From the NCBI GenBank assembly GCA_944376035.1, contig CALWBJ010000153.1:1-10105 (forward strand): a DNA stretch of 10,105 nucleotides. Direction: 5' to 3'. The notes under the pieces were generated by a model. That model saw only the letters and a program-made list of their open reading frames with translations, made no database searches and had not been told where the DNA came from. Within the stretch, counting starts at the first letter, position 1, and each line of letters starts with the position of its first letter. Both the position numbers and the translations under genes were made by a program. Shown here piece after piece: positions 6,901 through 10,105 of the stretch. The DNA is from an uncultured Clostridia bacterium (lineage in GTDB: Bacteria > Bacillota > Clostridia > Christensenellales > Borkfalkiaceae).

Positions 6901-7618
6901 AGAAACCGCGATAAACGATAAAATTGCTCAACTGGGTCTTGAAGACGAAAGCATAAAAGAATCTATAAAACAGACAGCGGACGCGTTGGAAAATGAGTTA
7001 AAGGCTTATGCAGACGAAAAGGACGAAGCGTTAAAAGCCGACCTTGAAGCACAGATTGCCGCACTCAAAGCCGAGCTTGAAAAATATGCTTCCGACAAAG
7101 ATGAAGCAGTTATAAGGGATTTTGGCGCAAAGATATCCGCGCTCGAGACACTTTTGAAAGAGTATTCGGAAGGTAAAGATTCTGAAATCGTTACAGATCT
7201 TGAAGCACAGATTGCCGCGCTTGAAACAGATTTAAAAAAGTATACGGATGAGAAAAACGCGGAAACATTAGCCGACCTTGAAACAAAGATAAATGCTCTT
7301 GAAAAAGCACTTAAAGAATATTCAGACCTTAAAGACGGCGAAGTTGTTGCCGATCTCGAAGCAAAAATTACCGCACTCGAAACAGCGCTTAAACAGTATA
7401 CCGACAGCAAAAGCAATTCCTTAAAAGAAGAACTTATCGAAAAAATAAATCAACTCGAACAGACTCTTAACGCAAAAGACAAGGAAATTGAAAATACTGT
7501 CCAAGAAGTAAACGCGAGAGCGGAAAGAAATCTTATAATAGTATGCGCTGTATTCATGGTAATGACAGCATCGCTTACCGCTTGCGTAATAGTGCTTTTC
7601 AGAAAAAGCAAAAGATAA
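3986..7618 (+). CDS. Large secreted, membrane-anchored surface protein with helical modules and coiled-coil stalk
   Basis: This 1210-residue protein has an N-terminal signal peptide (MTKIAKRS, hydrophobic 9-25, candidate cleavage after ATA25 or MAA34). Residues about 36-990 form roughly ten degenerate, acidic, mainly helical modules of 70-110 residues. The best copies carry a motif of the type ARxxYDALxxxQKxxVxNY, as at 736-767 (ARAGYDALSDVQKSKVRNYQ), with relatives at 451-471 (FDAFTEEQKTEFRN) and 859-882 (RNDYEKLHDTQKVSVDY). Residues 1000-1155 are six 26-residue coiled-coil repeats. A single membrane helix (about 1182-1205) and a basic tail RKSKR end it; no LPXTG motif is present. The design is a cell-wall-spanning stalk displaying modules outside. 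The ATG follows AAAGGAG by 7 nt. Function (adhesion, envelope scaffolding) is not determined; no enzyme domain is seen. The divergent XRE gene may regulate it. Confidence 0.85.
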   Translation: MTKIAKRSIFTLLSLILVAAFAATAYSFTSTMAAEGESNVEKFIRIVRTFEGKEIDDNLLISPEAKAFAEENGAIYLYLTPAPQGLTDEEKAGLPEEIKNLYEQVYAVFAEPYAVKAKIAALYDFANTDIKDIMYAENAEVESIAAKYEALSENGKTLVESLIFNGLDNLNKARDNLKKKKDRIDSAIAAINNITYYNAESKTMESAAEGNEIVLSSKSDIDAATEALNFVYERDIFSEDLDGERIFIENLEVYSSALSDYQAWVDKANAVKENITEVSKSVIEGEVYYTKKEDIENAKTAYDDLYEQDKRLNQEGNVNYNDLQSLIDQSVKTLLDGMLDEISAIEGKIANVVTLIESIPDGGALLYTAEHNELIKAAEEAFRALDADIKANDSAVYGGAAGAYFVTGYDKMADARKTWDGWKTEVDSLVGLLNELVKNDGTEGFNIVNAFIEIKNKFDAFTEEQKTEFRNTVIDFADGQNSCNDVMAYYQAKINRINSAVLPVINLIGMIPETATVTKDYYNALKAAEDAYNALAEEYKTPVNYVTNVDVLEKARADYDKLTEDVTAWQNKLKNITLGYVHTDNMNLVDESVELFNNISETAKEVIMTSSEGDAYYDDYNKYLAAIDEKAALLDALKEIAVSMNALDSNQPSMEDIAAYDAAYQEVKGKFDALSNTDKEWFVSREDYFADEENTVTYKAAYEKYLSVLDNAAAVHVEVLIADILTPVTLAGKATIDSARAGYDALSDVQKSKVRNYQSLTDAESALNLLTAELDAWTDSVEALMGGTDMENLWSVDLDAVAALEETYSGYDSDEQAYVAEGRRLLDSIKAKSDERIADLGNRISGIPSTINKSDKEVLENIRNDYEKLHDTQKVSVDYQTFMTQYNKVIFASYFDQAVNTIKKEVDAGHFVLEDKIAVDMLKSVLTSASAELRGLVETADILDEIEQAYEGKELKDLTTEYENLENLIKEKETAINDKIAQLGLEDESIKESIKQTADALENELKAYADEKDEALKADLEAQIAALKAELEKYASDKDEAVIRDFGAKISALETLLKEYSEGKDSEIVTDLEAQIAALETDLKKYTDEKNAETLADLETKINALEKALKEYSDLKDGEVVADLEAKITALETALKQYTDSKSNSLKEELIEKINQLEQTLNAKDKEIENTVQEVNARAERNLIIVCAVFMVMTASLTACVIVLFRKSKR
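6983..7450 (+). repeat. Six tandem 26-codon coiled-coil repeats
   Basis: Six consecutive 78-bp units encode residues 1000-1155 without any length change. Units begin ALENELKAYADEK, ALKAELEKYASDK, ALETLLKEYSEGK, ALETDLKKYTDEK, ALEKALKEYSDLK and ALETALKQYTDSK. The shared pattern is ALExxLKxY(A/S/T)DxKD, then about eight variable residues, then DLEAxI. The hydrophobic spacing is that of a left-handed coiled coil, with a conserved Tyr in each unit. The copies have diverged at the DNA level, so this is an old rather than a recent expansion. Confidence 0.85.
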
Positions 7619-7658
7619 TAAATAATCTTGGCGGAGATATTTAAAAATGCATAAAACG

Positions 7659-7691
7659 GCAGACAGCGAAAAACAGCAGACAGCGAAAAAC
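7659..7691 (+). repeat. 16-bp direct repeat after the surface-protein gene
   Basis: GCAGACAGCGAAAAAC occurs exactly at 7659-7674 and again at 7676-7691, one base apart. The second copy runs into the left arm of the following hairpin. Function unknown; it may be a local slippage duplication in the 3' untranslated region. Confidence 0.8.
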
Positions 7692-7714
7692 GGCTAAAAT
7701 AATTTTTAGCCGTT
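7689..7714. terminator. Small hairpin, likely a terminator
   Basis: Arms AACGGCTAAAA (7689-7699) and TTTTAGCCGTT (7704-7714) pair perfectly around TAAT. On the minus strand the stem is followed by TTTTTCGC, a short U-tract, so it may stop leftward read-through. On the plus strand no T-run follows. It lies between the convergent surface-protein and hup genes. Confidence 0.5.
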
Positions 7715-7730
7715 AAGATAAGACTTCTCG

Positions 7731-7762
7731 CTGCGGGCAACCGTATTTACGGTTGCCCGCAG
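7731..7762. terminator. GC-rich hairpin terminator after the surface-protein gene
   Basis: A perfect 15-bp inverted repeat (arms 7731-7745 and 7748-7762, centre TT) has outer stem CTGCGGGCAACCGTA, followed on the plus strand by CAGTATTTTAAAT. It lies 112 bp after the surface-protein stop, ahead of the convergent hup gene, and is the likely stop for the rightward transcript. Its design matches the hairpins at 231 and 2931. Confidence 0.7.
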
Positions 7763-7865
7763 CAGTATTTTAAATCATTAATATAAAAAAATAAAAAGAA
7801 GTTTTAAAAAATAATTGATTTAAAATATAAAGGCTAAAAAACGCCCGAGCGAAGTGAATAAATAA

Positions 7866-7898
7866 AAAAATCAAGGAACTGCTTGTCCCTTGATTTTT
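7866..7898 (-). terminator. Intrinsic terminator of hup
   Basis: Read on the minus strand, arms of 11 bp (AAAAATCAAGG and CCTTGATTTTT, plus-strand 7866-7876 and 7888-7898) enclose an 11-nt loop. They are followed by a run of T residues (TTTTTTTATTTATT), the classical stem plus U-tract. It begins 11 bp past the hup stop. The A-rich left arm could also allow termination in the other direction. Confidence 0.85.
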
Positions 7899-7908
7899 AA
7901 TTCTCAAA

Positions 7909-8181
7909 TCAGTTGAAACTGTCCTTATAGGCTTTGCCGAATTTAAAGACGGGGGTTTTTGTAGCGGAAATTTTAATCTTTTCGCCGGTTTTGGGATTGA
8001 TGCCTTCTCTTGCTTCTTTGGATTTCAGTTCGAAAGTACCGAATCCGGAAATCTGGATTTTTTCACCGTCTTTCAGTCCTGCGGTAACCGCGTCGATAAA
8101 TCCGTTAAACGCAATATCCGCATCTTTAAGCGTTATTCCCGCATTATTGGCAATAGCCCTGATCAATTCACTTTTATTCAT
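7909..8181 (-). CDS. hup: HU-family nucleoid DNA-binding protein
   Basis: This 90-residue protein has the exact length and layout of bacterial HU. An N-terminal helical dimerisation part (MNKSELIRAIANNAGI through about 40) is followed by the beta-saddle start ISGFGTFELKSKEAREG (44-60). The arm tip INPKTGEKIKI has the DNA-intercalating Pro at P63. The C-terminal TPVFKFGKAYKDSFN also matches. HU dimers bend and compact DNA without strong sequence specificity. The ATG at 8179-8181 is preceded by GGAGGT at 8196-8191. The gene stands alone on its own transcript, with a strong promoter (8213-8240) and terminator (7866-7898). It is divergent from the gene at 8377. HU versus the related IHF is settled by the single stand-alone 90-residue form and by the phylum. 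Confidence 0.96.
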   Translation of the reverse strand: MNKSELIRAIANNAGITLKDADIAFNGFIDAVTAGLKDGEKIQISGFGTFELKSKEAREGINPKTGEKIKISATKTPVFKFGKAYKDSFN

Positions 8182-8212
8182 TTTGAGAAAACCTCCAAAA
8201 ATATTTATTATA

Positions 8213-8240
8213 ATTATACCATTAAAAAAATTTTTTTCAA
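8213..8240 (-). promoter_or_regulatory. hup promoter with extended -10
   Basis: On the minus strand TTGAAA (8240-8235), a 16-bp spacer and TATAAT (8218-8213) precede the gene. TGG directly before the -10 makes a TGNTATAAT extended -10. Most of the spacer is an A7T7 tract. A perfect -10 and extended element fit a highly expressed nucleoid protein. Confidence 0.8.
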
Positions 8241-8319
8241 TACCTTTTTTAAAAAAAATGTTACAAATTGAAAAATTTTTGGCAAAATTTGTAAATATCA
8301 GCCTTTAATGCCGTAAAAC

Positions 8320-8348
8320 TTGACATTTTTGATATTATTTTTTAAAAT
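8320..8348 (+). promoter_or_regulatory. Sigma-A promoter of the dehydrogenase-like gene
   Basis: TTGACA (8320-8325), a 17-bp spacer and TAAAAT (8343-8348) lie 28 bp upstream of the ATG at 8377. The ribosome binding site AAGGG is at 8365-8369. The consensus -35 and ideal spacing make this one of the clearest promoters in the window. Confidence 0.8.
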
Positions 8349-8376
8349 AAATCAAGAGTAAAATAAGGGTAAAAAA

Positions 8377-9612
8377 ATGAATACGGGTTTTCTTGAAAGC
8401 CAATTAAATAAAATCTGCGCTTGTAAAGCGTTTTCCGCCGACGGGATAAACGGAGTTCCCGCGCGGTTTTATTGCGGAAATTATAAATATAATCTGAAAA
8501 AAATTACCGATGAATTATGTCCTTCCGGTAAGGTCGCTCTTTTTAATAAAGAAAATATCAGCGAAGAGTTTTTTAATTCACTCGGCACCTTCTTAAAAAG
8601 TATCGGAATAAGACCGTTTTATATGACTTTTAAAGAAAACGTGCGTGCAGACATAGACGATTTATGCGGCGCGTTCAATTTACCCGAGGATATAAGAGCG
8701 GTAATAGTCAATGATAAGTCCCTTTTCGATGTAAGCGCGTATTTTGCTCAGGTAAGAAATATTCCTATGGTAATCATTCCGTCGGATTACGCTTTAAGCG
8801 GCATATTGAAAACAAACGTCGTTATAAAGAACGGCAGAAAATTCGATCTTATAGGGATAACAGTTAAAAAATACATACTTATAGATATTTCGGTTATTGC
8901 AAAAAACTCTTTGCATGCGGCTTTTGCGGGAATAATAAGCAGGCTGCCCGCTCTTATCGATTACAGAATTTACGGTGCGGTTACCGATTGTACTTTAAAT
9001 AGCGAGGCTTATGATCTCGCAAGGGAAGCGATAACCGACGCATACTCAAAGTGCGCCGAAAACAGATTTGACGCATATACGGCAATAAAAGATTTGTATA
9101 CTCTGGAAATTGCGGGGGCATATAAATACGAGTTGTTTTTCGGCTCTTCCGTAGAAGCGGTAAAAAGATTACTGAATCCTTTTTCTGCGGTATGTGAGCC
9201 GGAAGAAGAGTTGATTGCCACTTCAAAAATAATACGTTTATATAAACTCTGGGCGGATTCCGAGAACTGCGTTTTAAATTATGTGGATTATATGGCGCGC
9301 GCGGAAAAAATATCGGAGATATCGGATGCGGACGAAAATTTTATTCTTTACAGACTTTCAGAACAGGTTAAGCAACTTGAAAAAAAGAGGGGAATTATAA
9401 AGCGAATAAAGAAAACTCTTGCTTCTGAACTTAAAGGAATGTGCAGAGCGATGGATAGCGCGGAAAAATTTTATTATTCTCTGGGCGGTAAAAAAATTTC
9501 CGTAAAAAATACCGTCAGGCTCGGTAAGATTATTAGACTTGCGGGTGACGAGCCTTTTGCGCTTAACGGGCTGAGCGTAATGCGCGAAGAAGGACTTCTG
9601 GAACCTCTGTAA
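8377..9612 (+). CDS. Degenerate iron-ADH / glycerol-1-phosphate dehydrogenase-like protein, probable pseudoenzyme
   Basis: This 411-residue protein lines up by eye with the group III metal-dependent polyol dehydrogenase fold (AraM/EgsA-like). Residues 51-85 (GKVALFNKENISEEFFNSLG) match the N-terminal Rossmann start. Residues 109-124 (VIVNDKSLFDVSAYFA) match VxVGGGSxxDxAKxxA but with NDK for GGG and Ala for Lys. IPMVIIPSD (129-137) matches the IPxxxVPT segment. ILIDISVIAKN followed by AAFAGIISRLPALIDYRI (181-198) matches the AGxGDxxxKxxAxxDW segment with the metal-binding Asp lost. FGSSVEAVKRLLN (255-267) replaces SGAEHxxSH, and no later HG motif is present. The NAD-binding glycines and all three usual metal ligands therefore appear missing. 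The basic C-terminal extension (about 325-411) is unassigned. It has its own promoter and no clear operon partner. Fold assignment is moderately confident; loss of activity is inference. Confidence 0.65.
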   Translation: MNTGFLESQLNKICACKAFSADGINGVPARFYCGNYKYNLKKITDELCPSGKVALFNKENISEEFFNSLGTFLKSIGIRPFYMTFKENVRADIDDLCGAFNLPEDIRAVIVNDKSLFDVSAYFAQVRNIPMVIIPSDYALSGILKTNVVIKNGRKFDLIGITVKKYILIDISVIAKNSLHAAFAGIISRLPALIDYRIYGAVTDCTLNSEAYDLAREAITDAYSKCAENRFDAYTAIKDLYTLEIAGAYKYELFFGSSVEAVKRLLNPFSAVCEPEEELIATSKIIRLYKLWADSENCVLNYVDYMARAEKISEISDADENFILYRLSEQVKQLEKKRGIIKRIKKTLASELKGMCRAMDSAEKFYYSLGGKKISVKNTVRLGKIIRLAGDEPFALNGLSVMREEGLLEPL

Positions 9613-9977
9613 TCAAATAAGTATTGAATTAAAAGTTATAAATAATTTTTTATATAAAGTTATTGAATTTATATAAAGTTATTTAAATTTTTTATAAATT
9701 ATTATAGAAAAAGATATAACATATGACATTTGACATTGCATTATAAATAAAAACGCAACAATATAAAAACTGAGAAATTATAAAAATTTATAAAAATTAA
9801 AATCAGAATAAATTAAAAATATTAAAGATTTATTTCGTTAAAAATTCATTTCGCCCCGTCCGAACGGAATGCCGTTCGGACGGGGCGAATTTTATGTTAA
9901 AATAATTTTTTTCTTAAAAGGTATATTTTTTTAAATAACTGTCAATACTCCGAGCGATAAAAAGAAGGTAAAAATTT
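9613..9977 (+). other. AT-rich intergenic region with a short direct repeat
   Basis: 365 bp hold no supportable gene. A 16-bp direct repeat TTTATATAAAGTTATT occurs at 9649-9664 and 9668-9683 (19-bp period). TTGACA occurs at 9730-9735 but has no -10 at a workable distance: TATAAA follows after only 6 bp. A strong hairpin lies at 9850-9889. I found no confident promoter for the gene at 9978; TATATT at 9922-9927 lacks a good -35. Confidence 0.5.
9850..9889 (+). terminator. Strong hairpin terminator before the last gene
   Basis: Arms 9850-9867 and 9872-9889 pair perfectly over 18 bp (TTCGCCCCGTCCGAACGG) around an AATG loop and are followed by TTTTATGTT, a short U-tract. It lies about 240 bp after the stop of the dehydrogenase-like gene and 88 bp before the next start. 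It is the likely rightward transcription stop. Confidence 0.8.
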
Positions 9978-10105
9978 ATGATAAAAAAATCTTTATACAT
10001 ATTTCTTGCGTTTACGGTGCTTTTCGGTGCATGGATAATGTCATCAAAGCCGCTTTTTGAGGATTTTTCGGATAATTTTGAAATTTATCTCAATGAAAAT
10101 TCTTC
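9978..10105 (+). CDS. N-terminal part of an unidentified secreted or membrane protein (partial)
   Basis: ATG 9978 opens a frame that leaves the window after 42 complete codons. The protein starts MIKKSLYIFLAFTVLFGAW and continues IMSSKPLFEDFSDNFEIYLN. The Lys-Lys then hydrophobic stretch (about 5-20) is a signal peptide or N-terminal membrane anchor. No lipobox Cys is present. The remainder is acidic and would lie outside the membrane. The start is supported by GAAGG at 9964-9968, nine bases upstream. Not enough is present to name a family. Confidence 0.65.
   Translation, partial: MIKKSLYIFLAFTVLFGAWIMSSKPLFEDFSDNFEIYLNENS

Noticed and set aside
6983..7450. Tandem array read as CRISPR or satellite DNA
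   Set aside because: The 78-bp units are in-frame protein repeats with diverged DNA and no spacers; they encode a coiled coil.
7647..7697. 16-codon frame MHKTADSEKQQTAKNG after the surface-protein gene
   Set aside because: It consists mostly of the out-of-phase 16-bp direct repeat and runs into a terminator hairpin; there is no sign of coding selection.
7934..8308. 124-codon plus-strand frame across hup
   Set aside because: It is the antisense shadow of the clearly identified HU gene and covers its promoter.
9730..9747. TTGACA with TATAAA as a promoter for the last gene
   Set aside because: Only 6 bp separate the two boxes, and transcription would have to cross the strong hairpin at 9850-9889.

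Overview
The window looks like chromosome of a low-to-mid GC Bacillota, most likely an uncultured, probably gut-associated Clostridia lineage. The evidence is a SPOCS (DUF3794)/LysM protein typical of endospore formers placed directly before ispE, strong AGGAGG-type ribosome binding sites, consensus sigma-A promoters (TTGACA-N17-TAATAT/TAAAAT), very AT-rich intergenic DNA and long GC-rich hairpins between genes. No phage, transposase, CRISPR, tRNA or rRNA signal was seen. The taxonomic placement is inference.

Layout. (1) Positions 2-145 are the end of an unidentified gene, closed by a hairpin terminator. (2) Positions 396-2789 are a two-gene unit: a SPOCS-LysM sporulation-associated protein and ispE, a kinase of the MEP isoprenoid pathway. 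They are 36 bp apart and end at a strong hairpin shared with the convergent next gene. (3) Positions 3092-3436 (minus) encode a small XRE-family regulator. It diverges from a long promoter/leader region holding a consensus promoter framed by three copies of a candidate operator, then a leader of about 400 nt with a 26-bp tandem duplication. (4) Positions 3986-7618 encode a 1210-residue secreted, membrane-anchored surface protein with degenerate helical modules, a coiled-coil stalk of six 26-residue repeats and a C-terminal membrane anchor. (5) Positions 7909-8181 (minus) encode an HU nucleoid protein with a clear promoter and terminator. (6) Positions 8377-9612 encode a 411-residue protein that reads as an iron-ADH / glycerol-1-phosphate dehydrogenase fold that has lost its nucleotide-binding glycines and metal ligands, so it is probably a pseudoenzyme. 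(7) After an AT-rich gap and another hairpin, a secreted or membrane protein starts at 9978 and runs off the window.

How the parts fit together. The SPOCS-LysM/ispE pair is an ordinary clostridial housekeeping/sporulation neighbourhood. The most interesting unit is the divergent pair of XRE regulator and giant surface protein. Repeated AAAATGA sites sit against both the -35 and -10 of the forward promoter, which suggests that the regulator controls the surface protein and itself. The degenerate dehydrogenase is the other item worth following up. Nothing here amounts to a complete, demonstrably new multi-gene system.
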